Source of the DNA: Pseudomonas sp. ATCC 13867 | Lineage (GTDB): Bacteria; Pseudomonadota; Gammaproteobacteria; Pseudomonadales; Pseudomonadaceae | Reading direction: 5' to 3' | Length of the DNA: 64,000 nt | Assembly: GCF_000349845.1 (NCBI RefSeq) | Contig: NC_020829.1 | Location: 3,975,001 to 4,039,000 of the forward strand | Part shown: positions 44,320 to 55,699 of the stretch, piece by piece | Layout of the letters: each line of letters starts with the position of its first letter | Position numbering within the stretch: position 1 is the first letter of the stretch | Program-made: the position numbers and the translations under genes | Notes under the pieces: model-generated | What the model was told of the DNA's origin: nothing | Seen by the model: the letters and a program-made list of their open reading frames with translations, nothing else | The model's database searches: none

Positions 44320-45633
44320 ATGAAAGTGATGAAGTGGAGCGCCATCGCCCTGGCGGTTTCTGCAGGCACCACGCAACTGGCAATGGCCGAGCCCTTCGTA
44401 GGCAATCAGGCTGAATCCAAGGGCTTTGTCGAAGACAGCAGCCTGAACTTCCTGGTTCGCAACTACTACTTCAACCGTAGCAATACCGGTGGCGCTACCG
44501 ACGCCCGCGACTGGAGCCAAGGCTTCCTGGCCAACTACAACTCCGGTTTCACTCAAGGCACCGTCGGCTTCGGCGTCGATGCCTTCGGCTACCTCGGTTT
44601 GAAACTTGACGGCGGCAGCGGCTACGGCAAGACCGGCAACCTGCCACTCCACGACGACGGCGACAAGGCTGACGACTACGGCAAGGCTGGGGCAGCCCTC
44701 AAGGTCCGTATCTCCAAGACCGAACTGAAAATCGGCGACATGCAGCCCACCGCTCCGGTATTCGCCGTAGGCGGCACCCGCCTGCTGCCGCAGACTGCCA
44801 GCGGTATCGCCCTGATGAGCAGCGAAATCGAAGGCCTGGATCTGGAAGGCGGTCACTACTACTCCGGCACCAACTATGACACCACCAACCGCGACGGCGA
44901 GATCTGGGCGCAATATGGTGGCGAGACTGCCGATTCCGCCGACTTCGTAGGCGGCAGATACCAGTTCAACGATCAGTTCAGCGCATCGCTGTACGGCGCC
45001 CAGGTCGAAGATCTCTGGGACCAGTACTACGCCAACCTGAACTACACCCTGCCGATCGCAGACAACCAATCGCTGGGCTTCGACTTCAACTACTACAACA
45101 CCCGCGATTCGGGTGATGCCAAGCTGGGTGACATCAGCAACAACACCTTCTCGCTGGCTGCCGCCTACACCATCAGCGCGCACACCTTCACCCTGGCCTA
45201 CCAGGACGTCAACGGCGATACTCCGTTCGACTACATCGGTATCGGTGACAACAACGGTGGCGGCGACTCGATCTTCCTCGCCAACTCGATTCAATACTCC
45301 GACTTCAACGGCCCGGGCGAAAAATCCTGGCAAGGCCGTTACGACCTGGACATGACTGAGTACGGTGTTCCCGGCCTGAGCTTCATGACTCGTTACATCA
45401 GCGGTAAGGATATCGACGGCTCCCACGCTGACGGCACTGCCTACGAAGGCGCCTACGGCAATGACGACAGCGAGCGCGAGACCAACGTCGAGGCCAAGTA
45501 CGTACTGCAGAGCGGCCCGGCCAAGGACCTGTCCTTCCGTATCCGCCAAGCCTGGCACCGTGGCGACGACAGCACCGGTGGCAAGGTCGACGAGTTCCGC
45601 CTGATCGTCGACTACCCGCTGTCCGTCCTGTAA
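44320..45633 (+). CDS. oprD: OprD family outer-membrane porin
   Basis: A 437-residue porin with a signal peptide (about 1-23, MKVMKWSAIALAVSAGTTQL to AMA-EPF), an 18-strand barrel (SSLNFLVRNYYFNRS, WSQGFLANYNSGFTQGTVGFGVDAFGYLGLKLDGG, GPAKDLSFRIRQAWHR) and a final VDYPLSVL. It matches OprD by sequence and by location beside the thioesterase and proS genes. In P. aeruginosa OprD takes up basic amino acids and is the carbapenem entry route. AAAGGAG precedes the start. Paralogues OprQ and OprE are the alternatives. Confidence 0.88.
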   Translation: MKVMKWSAIALAVSAGTTQLAMAEPFVGNQAESKGFVEDSSLNFLVRNYYFNRSNTGGATDARDWSQGFLANYNSGFTQGTVGFGVDAFGYLGLKLDGGSGYGKTGNLPLHDDGDKADDYGKAGAALKVRISKTELKIGDMQPTAPVFAVGGTRLLPQTASGIALMSSEIEGLDLEGGHYYSGTNYDTTNRDGEIWAQYGGETADSADFVGGRYQFNDQFSASLYGAQVEDLWDQYYANLNYTLPIADNQSLGFDFNYYNTRDSGDAKLGDISNNTFSLAAAYTISAHTFTLAYQDVNGDTPFDYIGIGDNNGGGDSIFLANSIQYSDFNGPGEKSWQGRYDLDMTEYGVPGLSFMTRYISGKDIDGSHADGTAYEGAYGNDDSERETNVEAKYVLQSGPAKDLSFRIRQAWHRGDDSTGGKVDEFRLIVDYPLSVL

Positions 45634-45651
45634 TACAGAGCGAACTGCAAA

Positions 45652-45687
45652 CAATAAAAAACCCGGCTTCTGCCGGGTTTTTTATTG
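45652..45687. terminator. Bidirectional terminator after oprD
   Basis: A perfect 16-bp stem CAATAAAAAACCCGGC with loop TTCT, A- and T-runs on both sides, between oprD (+) and the convergent thioesterase gene (-). Confidence 0.95.
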
Positions 45688-45716
45688 CAACTTACCTACA
45701 ATTTCGAACGTATCCG

Positions 45717-46133
45717 TTACATGGGCAATACATATGTGCCCGTTACATGGGCAACCAACTCCTGCGGATTACTGACCGAGAAGACAGCCACTTCGCAAAC
45801 CACCTGACGACGCCCCAGCTTCAATATCTTTGCTTCCGCCAGAAGATCTTCCGGCTTCGGCTTGCTGAGAAAGTTGATATTGAGGTTGGAAGTAACCGCC
45901 ATCTCGACGTTGTCCAACTGAGCCAGAATCACTGCATACATCGCCGCATCCGCCAGCGCCATGATGGTCGGGCCGGAAACCGTTCCACCGGGGCGAACCA
46001 GCTTGCCGTGGAACGGAATCCGCGCATACGCGCTACGCCCCTCCAGCGCATCGATACGAAAATCCATGTCATCCGCCATCGGCAATCCAGCCCGGATGAA
46101 CGTCTGCACCTGCGCTGCATTCAGTCGACTCAC
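45717..46133 (-). CDS. PaaI-type hot-dog thioesterase
   Basis: A 138-residue hot-dog protein of the PaaI/YiiD-like thioesterase group. The central RPGGTVSGPTIMALADAAMYAVI has the conserved Gly-rich turn and the Asp of the active site; SNLNINFLSKPKPEDLLAEAKI is the next strand pair. The start is GTG 46133 with GGAGGAG 8 nt upstream. It hydrolyses acyl-CoA thioesters of unknown chain. It is divergent from proS. Confidence 0.85.
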   Translation of the reverse strand: MSRLNAAQVQTFIRAGLPMADDMDFRIDALEGRSAYARIPFHGKLVRPGGTVSGPTIMALADAAMYAVILAQLDNVEMAVTSNLNINFLSKPKPEDLLAEAKILKLGRRQVVCEVAVFSVSNPQELVAHVTGTYVLPM

Positions 46134-46235
46134 CTTGCTCCTCCGTCTCTGCCCGCCGCGCCCTGTACGCAGCCAGACCTGCACCGTACAATGCCCAACC
46201 TATATCCCTCTTCGCAACCGACATAACGGCCAACG

Positions 46236-47951
<1,716 letters not shown>

Positions 47952-47959
47952 GCAGAGCG

Positions 47960-48919
47960 ATGTTCCCCCGAAGTACCTCCAGCCTCGCGGCTGCCGCCTT
48001 GTGCGGCAGCCTCCTGCTGAGCGGCTGCGCCAACCAGCTGCCGCAACGCAGCGAACATGAAGAGCGAGTCGAGCGCAAACTGCTCGACCACAGCCTGCAG
48101 ATCGACGTGGGCACGCCAGGCACCCTGGAACTGCCGCAGCGTCGCATTCGCGTGCAGGAGCAGAAGACCTTCGAGGTTACCGAATTCGAGGTCACCCGGC
48201 GCTACGACCGCTACACGCCCTACCAGGGCTGGCGCAAGTCCTACGAAATGCCGCTGGGCGTCGTGGCCTTCGTCGCCGGCATCGGCGCCAATGTGGTCAA
48301 CGTGTTCGCCCTCGGCAACCTGCCGGAGAGCGTCACCCGTGGCTGGATCCGCTATGGCATCGACGGCATGAACCCATTCATGAACGTGCAATCCAACGGT
48401 CGCGCCGAGCAGAACCTGGCAACCATCGAAGAACACCAGCGCGACAAGCGCACGGAGTACTCGAGCCTGCCCTGGGCGGAACGCCCGGTGACCGTCACCG
48501 CCGGCAAGAACTCCCAGGAACTGCTGACCGACCGTCATGGCGTGCTGCGCCTGAACCTGCTGGAAGGCCCCTTCAGCGATGAAGAGGTCAGCCGCATCGG
48601 CCGCCTGCAGTTCAGCGTGCAGGATCCCTCGGACGATACCCGCGCCGACGCCAGCCTGCAGGTCAGCCGCTCGCTTCGCGGCAAGCTGCAGGAAGCCCAC
48701 CGGCTGATCTACGACGACCTGGAAGCGGATGATGTGCACCACTGGGTGCACCGCGTGAAGCGTCTTTCCGAGCTTGGCCTGGAAGAGGAAGCCAGCGAGC
48801 TGGAGCAGAGCCTGATCGAGCTGACCCGCAACGATCCGGAGTTGCAGAAGGAATTCCTGCACAGCCTGATGACCGATGCCGGCCGCCTGGCCGCGGACCC
48901 TGGCGCGGCCAGCAACTGA
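47960..48919 (+). CDS. Conserved lipoprotein of unknown function
   Basis: A 319-residue protein with a lipoprotein signal ending LLSGC (Cys23). The mature part has a possible short membrane helix (about residues 97-113, LGVVAFVAGIGANVVNVFALG) and a C-terminal charged helical region. I do not recognise a domain. It follows proS by 8 bp, as in P. aeruginosa, and is probably co-transcribed with it. Confidence 0.85.
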   Translation: MFPRSTSSLAAAALCGSLLLSGCANQLPQRSEHEERVERKLLDHSLQIDVGTPGTLELPQRRIRVQEQKTFEVTEFEVTRRYDRYTPYQGWRKSYEMPLGVVAFVAGIGANVVNVFALGNLPESVTRGWIRYGIDGMNPFMNVQSNGRAEQNLATIEEHQRDKRTEYSSLPWAERPVTVTAGKNSQELLTDRHGVLRLNLLEGPFSDEEVSRIGRLQFSVQDPSDDTRADASLQVSRSLRGKLQEAHRLIYDDLEADDVHHWVHRVKRLSELGLEEEASELEQSLIELTRNDPELQKEFLHSLMTDAGRLAADPGAASN

Positions 48920-48932
48920 CGCCAGACCGTGC

Positions 48933-49208
48933 TCAGCGGCGCACGATGAAGCCGGTGATGCCCTGGGGCGTCATCGGCGCCAGCTCCACCGCCGCCACCT
49001 TTGCCTTGACCGGCCCGCGGGCCAGCCATTTCTCCAGCTCGCACACGGCACCCTCTTCGCCCTCGAGCAGCACCTCCACCCGACCGTCGTCCAGGTTGCG
49101 CACCCAGCCATCGATGTCCAGGCGTTCGGCCTGTTCCTGCGTGCTCTGGCGGTAGTACACGCCCTGTACCTTGCCACTCACATAGCCGTGCAGACAGATC
49201 CTGGCCAT
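48933..49208 (-). CDS. acyP: Acylphosphatase
   Basis: A 91-residue acylphosphatase with the phosphate loop GKVQGVYYRQ (catalytic Arg, with Asn in GWVRNLDDGRVEV). It hydrolyses acyl phosphates such as acetyl phosphate. Its ATG overlaps the stop of the thioredoxin-like gene by one base (TGATG), so translation is coupled. Confidence 0.95.
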   Translation of the reverse strand: MARICLHGYVSGKVQGVYYRQSTQEQAERLDIDGWVRNLDDGRVEVLLEGEEGAVCELEKWLARGPVKAKVAAVELAPMTPQGITGFIVRR

Positions 49209-49678
49209 CAGCGTTTCTCCTCCCGCAGAGCAGCCAGGCGCGCCTGCAGGCCGGCGGCGGTCTGCTCGCCGAGCAACTGCTCGCGCAACTTGCCGTCAGG
49301 GTCGACGATGTAGGTGACAGGCAGCGCTTCGCTGCGTGGCAGGCTGTATCGCGGCGAGGGGTCATCCGCCAGCACCGTGTAGGCGATTCCCAGCGCCTGG
49401 GCAGACTTGGCCAGATCGGTATCGCGCAGCCCGTCGAAATTCACGCCCAGCACCCGGAAACCCTGTTCCGCGCCCCCTTTGGCAAGCTGGTTCAGCTCGG
49501 GAATTTCCTTGCGGCACGGCGCGCACCATTCGGCCCAATAATTAATGACTAGCCACTGGCCATCCATGCTCGCAGCGGTTACTTTCTGTCCATGCTGATC
49601 GCTGCCATAGTCAGCCGAACAACCGGCCAGGAGCAGGCCGGCGACCAGTCCCATCACAATACGGAGCCGCACTCCCAT
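49208..49678 (-). CDS. TlpA-like lipoprotein thiol-disulfide reductase
   Basis: A 156-residue thioredoxin-fold protein anchored as a lipoprotein (LLLAGC, Cys20), with the redox motif WCAPC at residues 51-55 and PVTYIVDPDGKL with the cis-Pro. It keeps periplasmic thiols reduced or serves cytochrome maturation-type roles. The ATG at 49678 is chosen because it starts the signal sequence; the longer frame to 49810 has no homology. It is divergent from the PilZ-like gene, with only 30 bp between them. Confidence 0.88.
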   Translation of the reverse strand: MGVRLRIVMGLVAGLLLAGCSADYGSDQHGQKVTAASMDGQWLVINYWAEWCAPCRKEIPELNQLAKGGAEQGFRVLGVNFDGLRDTDLAKSAQALGIAYTVLADDPSPRYSLPRSEALPVTYIVDPDGKLREQLLGEQTAAGLQARLAALREEKR

Positions 49679-49708
49679 GCCTTCAGTCCTCGTGTATGCG
49701 GGGCGTTC

Positions 49709-51118
49709 ATGACGCTCGATGCCTTGCGTCTGGAGGTGCCGGATATCCTCGAAGAGGATTCCGATGCAACGAGCAATCTGGCGGCAGTGCTTCAGGAATC
49801 CCGACGCCATTCCCTGCTGGAAGGACTACAGAAGACCCTGGGTACACTGTTCCGCCTCAACCGATGTGCGCTGACCTTACTGGAAAGGCAACGCGCCCTG
49901 CAAAGCCTGACCGAAGAATATCGCCACTATTCGCAGATGATTCGCCACGAAAAGGCGCCACCGACGCTGTTCGTGCACTTCTGCACCGAGCTGGCGGCGG
50001 GTTTCAAGCGTCTGCTGCTGCAGATTCTGCACGGCCGCAAACCGTCGCGGCCGCACCTGGCCTGGTGCCTGTACATGGCCCAGCATTTCCTCGCCCAGGC
50101 GCTGCTGCGCCACTACCAGCAGTACCAGCAACCGCCCGGCGTGCTCTGGCGCGACAGCCACCTGCTGTACTGGGTCGGCGAGCACCAGGAGTGTCTCGAC
50201 GAGCCGGTGGCGGCCGCCTTCGACCCCACTCCTGCCGGCACCCTGCGCGGCCTCTACCAGCAGATACTGCTGCTCGCCCTGAGCAACCCCTTCCACCTGA
50301 CCGAAGGCGAAGCCCCGCAGCTGTTCAGCGCTCTCGCTCCCCTCGCCGCCCTTGGCCGATTGCATGTCTGGGACGATGAGGAGCAGGAAGGCTACCTGGT
50401 CGACCTGGGCGCCGACCTGCCCTGCATCGGTCACGAGCAGATCGGCGAAGTGCCGCCCGAGCAACTGCGCCGCCTGGAGCTGGGCGCCCTGCTGATCGCC
50501 CTCCACGACCCCGCGCCCTTGCGCAAGGTCGACCAGGACATCCTGCTGGAGCGCGTCCGCCATCACTGGCTGGGGCATCATCCGCGTCGACACGAGCGTA
50601 CCGAGCAGACCGGCACCTGCCGGCTGATCGTGGGGCTTGGCGCCATCCAGCAGCACCTGCTCAGCCCCGATACCGAAGGCGGTTGCGATGCCGGGATACT
50701 GGACGTCAGCGCCGGGGGCGCCCGCATCAACTGTGCCGGCAATCGTGCCAACCAGTTCCCGGTCGGCCAATTGCTGCTGATCCTCAACAACAACGGCACG
50801 CCAACCCTGGCCGTGGTGCGCTGGCGACACCTCAACAACGACGGACTGCACCTGGGCCTGCGCTACCTGAAAGGGCTTCCCCGGCCCGTCTGGCTGCGTC
50901 GCGCACCTGACGCCCAGCGTCACCCCGGCGTGCTGCAGAGCACCCCAGAGCCCGGCAACGGCTGGTACCACGGCCTGTGGCTACCCCAGGGACATTTCGT
51001 GGAAGGAGAAAACCTCTGGCTGCAACTGGCCAGTTTCGACAACCAGACCATCCTGCCGTTGCCGACCGCCAACCTGAGTACGCCCCTCGTCTCCCGGCAC
51101 CCGCTGCGCCTGGTCTGA
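49709..51118 (+). CDS. PilZ-domain-like protein
   Basis: A 469-residue cytoplasmic protein. A PilZ-type c-di-GMP site can be read: RRHER near residues 293-297 (RxxxR) and DVSAGG near residues 332-337 (DxSxxG) at a normal spacing, followed by beta strands (ARINCAGNRANQFPVGQLLLI, LAVVRWRH). The large N-terminal region (1-280) is helical and unrecognised; the last ~90 residues look like another beta domain. Binding c-di-GMP is an inference from these motifs. The start ATG 49709 is chosen because the upstream frame enters the divergent gene. Confidence 0.7.
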   Translation: MTLDALRLEVPDILEEDSDATSNLAAVLQESRRHSLLEGLQKTLGTLFRLNRCALTLLERQRALQSLTEEYRHYSQMIRHEKAPPTLFVHFCTELAAGFKRLLLQILHGRKPSRPHLAWCLYMAQHFLAQALLRHYQQYQQPPGVLWRDSHLLYWVGEHQECLDEPVAAAFDPTPAGTLRGLYQQILLLALSNPFHLTEGEAPQLFSALAPLAALGRLHVWDDEEQEGYLVDLGADLPCIGHEQIGEVPPEQLRRLELGALLIALHDPAPLRKVDQDILLERVRHHWLGHHPRRHERTEQTGTCRLIVGLGAIQQHLLSPDTEGGCDAGILDVSAGGARINCAGNRANQFPVGQLLLILNNNGTPTLAVVRWRHLNNDGLHLGLRYLKGLPRPVWLRRAPDAQRHPGVLQSTPEPGNGWYHGLWLPQGHFVEGENLWLQLASFDNQTILPLPTANLSTPLVSRHPLRLV

Positions 51119-51185
51119 AGCTGATTTGCGAGACAAGTCACAGCCAAGATCGGCAATAGGCCCGGTTTGTCGGAAATTACCTACC

Positions 51186-51191
51186 TATAAT
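51186..51191 (+). promoter_or_regulatory. Possible -10 element upstream of the hypothetical gene at 51301
   Basis: A perfect TATAAT hexamer about 110 bp upstream of the next gene. No good -35 hexamer is seen at 17-bp spacing, so the promoter call is weak. Confidence 0.3.
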
Positions 51192-51300
51192 TCGGAACGT
51201 TAGTCCGAGCCGACTAGAAGCCTTTCCTCCAGCCGCCTCTCGGCAGCCCCACTATGCGGCAGGCGCCACGCACGCCTCCCACTTTCGACAGGATTGCCAG

Positions 51301-51696
51301 ATGCAGCCCACCGACCAGCTTGTCAGCAAGGTTCCCAGCCACATCGTCAGCAGCGCGCGTGTCGCCAACTCGGCCAGTGGCGGCCGCCTGAGCGACTACA
51401 ACATCGCCGCCTGGCTGCAACTGCCCGGTGTGGCGGAGTTGCCGGTGACACTGGTGGTCATCTATCGGGATGGCGAACAGGTTCGAGAAGTGGCCGTCGA
51501 TCACGGCACGGTGAATGCGCAGAGCCGCATCCTGCTGTCAGGCATCGCCCGACTGCCGTTCCGCCAGCGTATCGAGGACATGCAGGTGAGATTGCGGGCA
51601 GCCATCGGCCTGTCGCGCCTGGTGGTCGAGGAACTGTTCGTCCAGGCCGTCGAGCCGCAGGAAAGCACCGCACGCCCGATTGCCACCAGCCTCTGA
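51301..51696 (+). CDS. Conserved hypothetical protein
   Basis: A 131-residue protein beginning MQPTDQLVSKVPSHIVSSAR with natural composition, probably cytoplasmic; no signal peptide or membrane helix is seen. I do not recognise the domain. It is preceded by a possible TATAAT and is convergent with the next small gene. Confidence 0.65.
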   Translation: MQPTDQLVSKVPSHIVSSARVANSASGGRLSDYNIAAWLQLPGVAELPVTLVVIYRDGEQVREVAVDHGTVNAQSRILLSGIARLPFRQRIEDMQVRLRAAIGLSRLVVEELFVQAVEPQESTARPIATSL

Positions 51697-51701
51697 TCCG
51701 A

Positions 51702-51905
51702 TCAGCCCAGCTGACGTACCTGGGCAGCCGCCTCGAGTTCCGGCCCGGCCTGTGGCGACACGCCGCTCGCCTCGCCCTGCGCCACGGGCAGCAGGGACTC
51801 CGGCCAACTGCTGAACTGCAGACCAGTGATTCTATTCAGCCTCTCCAGCGCACTCTGAGGATCGCGCTGATGCAGGTGTACTACTTTTTTCTGGTCGTTG
51901 TTCAT
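51702..51905 (-). CDS. Small hypothetical protein
   Basis: A 67-residue acidic/neutral protein starting MNNDQKKVVHLHQRDPQSAL, with a possible short amphipathic helix (ALERLNRITGLQF). An upstream in-frame ATG at 51944 exists. No family is recognised. It ends 5 bp from the 3' end of the convergent hypothetical gene. Confidence 0.55.
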   Translation of the reverse strand: MNNDQKKVVHLHQRDPQSALERLNRITGLQFSSWPESLLPVAQGEASGVSPQAGPELEAAAQVRQLG

Positions 51906-52062
51906 GGATTCGCTGGCCTTGAAGGAACTTCTACAGAACATCATTGTCCTGTCAGAGCTATAGCCAGAAGCGTGCCAATCCAGAGATAGCCATGACTGGC
52001 GCGCCCTACACTAAATACGAAATCTCCGAAGCATCAGAATCGCCCGAAACTGACGTTTTACG

Positions 52063-53292
52063 TCACTCAGAATGTGACGGCTTCAACCATTCTGCGAGGC
52101 TGGCGCCGAAAAGTGCCTGCCGCTCCGTCTGATAACGCTCCAGGGTTTCCCGCAAGGCGGGGTACCAGGGCTCGTCCAGTTCCGTCGGCAAGGCGTCGAG
52201 ACACGGCAGCGGCCAGGGGCTGCGGTTGAGCAGGTGATGCAGGCGGTAGCTGCCCAGGTCGCGGCACAGCACCCAGGACGCGCTGGTTGCGCCGACACGG
52301 CAAACCAGCTGCTCGCCTTCCAGAAAATCGAGAATCTCCTCCCACTCGTCTTCCGGCAACAGCCAGCCCGCGCGGTGCAGATGCTCCAGCCGGGTCGGCA
52401 CGCCGTGCCGCTGGCGATCGAAGAACACCCGCAGCACCCCCATGATCACCAGCAGGCGCGGCAGCGCGCGGCGCCGCCACAGCCGGGTCGAGGACAGATT
52501 GCAGACCAGCTCCGCGCCGAACAGCACGATCAGCCAGGACAGGTAGATCCACAACAGGAACAACGGCACCGTGGCGAAGGCGCCATAGATCAGCTTGTAG
52601 CCGGGGAAGAAGCTGACATAGAGGCCGAACAGCGACTTGGCCGCCTCGAACAGGATCGCGGTAAAGACACCACCGGCCAACGCGTGAAGGAAAGGCACCC
52701 GCGCATTGGGCACCGCCGCGTAGATCAGGGTGAAGGCCGCGACGCTGAACAGCAGCGGCATGAACTTCAGCAGCATCGCCGCCCCCGGCAGGGCGTGAGG
52801 GCCGGACAGCAGCGACAGCGAGGTAATGTAGGTCGACACCGCGAAGCCCGTCCCCAGCAGCAGCGGCCCCAGGCTGAGGATCGCCCAGTACAGCAGGAAG
52901 CGCGCGACGCCCCGGCGCGGCTGGCGCACCCGCCAGATGGCGTTGAAGGCCTTCTCGATGGTCACCAGCATGGTGAACGCGGTCACCGCCAGGAAGGCCA
53001 CGCCCAGCCAGGTCAGATGCCGCGCCTGCACGGTGAAGTTGCGCAGGTAGGCCTCAACCGCTTCGCCGGTGGAGGGTACGAAGTTGCGGAACACGAACAA
53101 CTGGATGCGCTCCCCCATCCCCTCGAAGGCCGGCACGGCCGAGAGCATGGCGAAGGTCACGGTCATCATCGGGACGACAGCGAACAACGTGGTATAGGTC
53201 AAGGCCGCCGCACTGTTCGGCGCCTTGTCGGCGAGGAAGCGCTGGGCCAGATAGCGGCCGAACTCGACCAGGCCCCGCATGCGTTCGTGCAT
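52063..53292 (-). CDS. YihY/BrkB family inner-membrane protein
   Basis: A 409-residue protein with six predicted membrane helices in its first 290 residues ([22 protein letters not shown] is the family signature) and a soluble C-terminal tail of about 120 residues. Members are proposed exporters; the Bordetella Brk name came from complement resistance, but the role is unsettled. The ATG at 53292 has AAAGGA upstream. Its stop codon lies inside a TGACGT-TTT-ACGTCA dyad (52051-52065). Confidence 0.88.
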   Translation of the reverse strand: MHERMRGLVEFGRYLAQRFLADKAPNSAAALTYTTLFAVVPMMTVTFAMLSAVPAFEGMGERIQLFVFRNFVPSTGEAVEAYLRNFTVQARHLTWLGVAFLAVTAFTMLVTIEKAFNAIWRVRQPRRGVARFLLYWAILSLGPLLLGTGFAVSTYITSLSLLSGPHALPGAAMLLKFMPLLFSVAAFTLIYAAVPNARVPFLHALAGGVFTAILFEAAKSLFGLYVSFFPGYKLIYGAFATVPLFLLWIYLSWLIVLFGAELVCNLSSTRLWRRRALPRLLVIMGVLRVFFDRQRHGVPTRLEHLHRAGWLLPEDEWEEILDFLEGEQLVCRVGATSASWVLCRDLGSYRLHHLLNRSPWPLPCLDALPTELDEPWYPALRETLERYQTERQALFGASLAEWLKPSHSE

Positions 53293-53416
53293 GAATTGTC
53301 CTTTGGCTGCACAGAAAAACCGTCCTCGTAGATCGCGCCGCACGACAGCGGTTCAGTCCGATCCGAGGAGGCGGTTAGAATAGCCGCCACTTCATCGGCC
53401 TTGCGAGTCCCGGCAC

Positions 53417-54363
<947 letters not shown>

Positions 54364-54813
54364 ATGGCCCGCAAGAACAAACCGCTGCCGTCGATGGACT
54401 GGCTCAAGCCCCGGCTGGCCGCCAGCCGGGCCATTGCCCTCGGCAGCTTCATCGGCCTGATTCTGCTCATCGTCATCTGGGATGTGCTGTTCGCCGACGC
54501 CCACGGTGGCGCGCACTGGGTACCGTGGGTCTTCCTCGGCTTCAAGCTGCTGCCGCTGCTGGTGGTCGCGCCGGGCCTGCTGATCGGCAGCGCGCGCGGC
54601 CACGCCTGGGCCTGCTACGTGATCAATCTGTACTTCATCCTCGGTGTGCTCAACGCCTTCGATCCCGCCCACGCCATCTTCGGCTGGGCCGAGATCATCC
54701 TCAGCGTCGGGCTGTTCTGCTCGGCCTTGCTGTACACCCGCTGGCGCTTCCAGTACGACCGCAAGCGGGCCGGCGAAGGCGAGGAAACACAGCAGGAAGC
54801 GACGAGCGCCTGA
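54364..54813 (+). CDS. DUF2069 family membrane protein
   Basis: A 149-residue protein with four membrane helices (about residues 25-45, 55-75, 80-100, 105-122) of the DUF2069 type. Function unknown. Its ATG follows the wrbA stop directly, so it belongs to arsC-wrbA-DUF2069, a fixed order in pseudomonads. Confidence 0.9.
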   Translation: MARKNKPLPSMDWLKPRLAASRAIALGSFIGLILLIVIWDVLFADAHGGAHWVPWVFLGFKLLPLLVVAPGLLIGSARGHAWACYVINLYFILGVLNAFDPAHAIFGWAEIILSVGLFCSALLYTRWRFQYDRKRAGEGEETQQEATSA

Positions 54814-54837
54814 GCAACCGCCGGAGGAAACCTGGGC

Positions 54838-55542
54838 TTACCAGCCCATGGTTTCCTTGAGGAAGGGAATCGTCAGCTTGCGCTGGGCCTGCAGCGACGC
54901 CTTGTCCAGCTCGTCCAGCAGGTCGAAGAGGAACTGCATGCTGCGCGCGCCGCGGGTGAGGATGAAGCGCCCCACTTCGTCGGTCAGGTGCAGGCCGCGA
55001 CGAGAGGCGCGCAGTTGCAGGGCACGCAGCTTTTCTTCGTCGCTCAGCAGGTGCAGCTGGAAAATCAGCGAGAGGGTCAGGCGGGATTTCAGGTCCGGCA
55101 GCTTCACCCCCAGCTCGCGTGGCGACACCGACGCCGACAGCAGCAGCTTGCGGCCGGAATCGCGCAGACGATTGAACAGGTGGAACAGCCCTTCTTCCCA
55201 CTCACGCTTGCCGGCCAGGGCATCGAGGTCGTCCAGGCACACCAGCTCGCGTTGTTCGAGGTTGTCGAAGATTTCCGGGCCGTAGGGCACCAGATCCGCC
55301 ATCGGCAGGTAGACGGACGGCTCGCCGAGCTGTTCGGAACGGATGCAGGCGGCCTGCAACAAGTGGCTGCGGCCCACGCCTTCGGCGCCCCAGAGATAGA
55401 TCAGGCTCTCCGTCCAACCCGCTTCCGGTTCGCACAGGCGCTCGACATAGCCCAGCGCCGCGGCATTGGCACCGGGGTAGTAGTTGGCGAACGTTGCGTC
55501 ATCACGCAGGCGTACGCTTAGGGGGAGCTGCATAGGAGTCAT
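54838..55542 (-). CDS. hda: DnaA regulatory inactivator Hda
   Basis: A 234-residue AAA+ DnaA-like protein without the DNA-binding domain. It has GAEGVGRSHLLQA (Walker A-type), LVCLDDLDALAG (Walker B) and SRLTLSLIFQL (sensor region). With the DNA-loaded clamp it triggers ATP hydrolysis on DnaA, and so restrains re-initiation. The N-terminal QLPLSVRL is the clamp-binding motif. ATG 55542 matches the 234-residue P. aeruginosa protein; ATG 55533 is an alternative. Confidence 0.95.
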   Translation of the reverse strand: MTPMQLPLSVRLRDDATFANYYPGANAAALGYVERLCEPEAGWTESLIYLWGAEGVGRSHLLQAACIRSEQLGEPSVYLPMADLVPYGPEIFDNLEQRELVCLDDLDALAGKREWEEGLFHLFNRLRDSGRKLLLSASVSPRELGVKLPDLKSRLTLSLIFQLHLLSDEEKLRALQLRASRRGLHLTDEVGRFILTRGARSMQFLFDLLDELDKASLQAQRKLTIPFLKETMGW

Positions 55543-55699
55543 GCGGGCCGAGCGTTTCTTCAATCGCTTAGGGTGAGCCTTGGTGACTGAAAGTTTATCC
55601 AAATCAGAAGGATAACGCAGCTCCCCGGTACGGATCAGAGCGGCCATGCCCCGCAACGGGACTTTGTCCGCTCCCGGGGCATGGCGTTATCCGCAGAAA

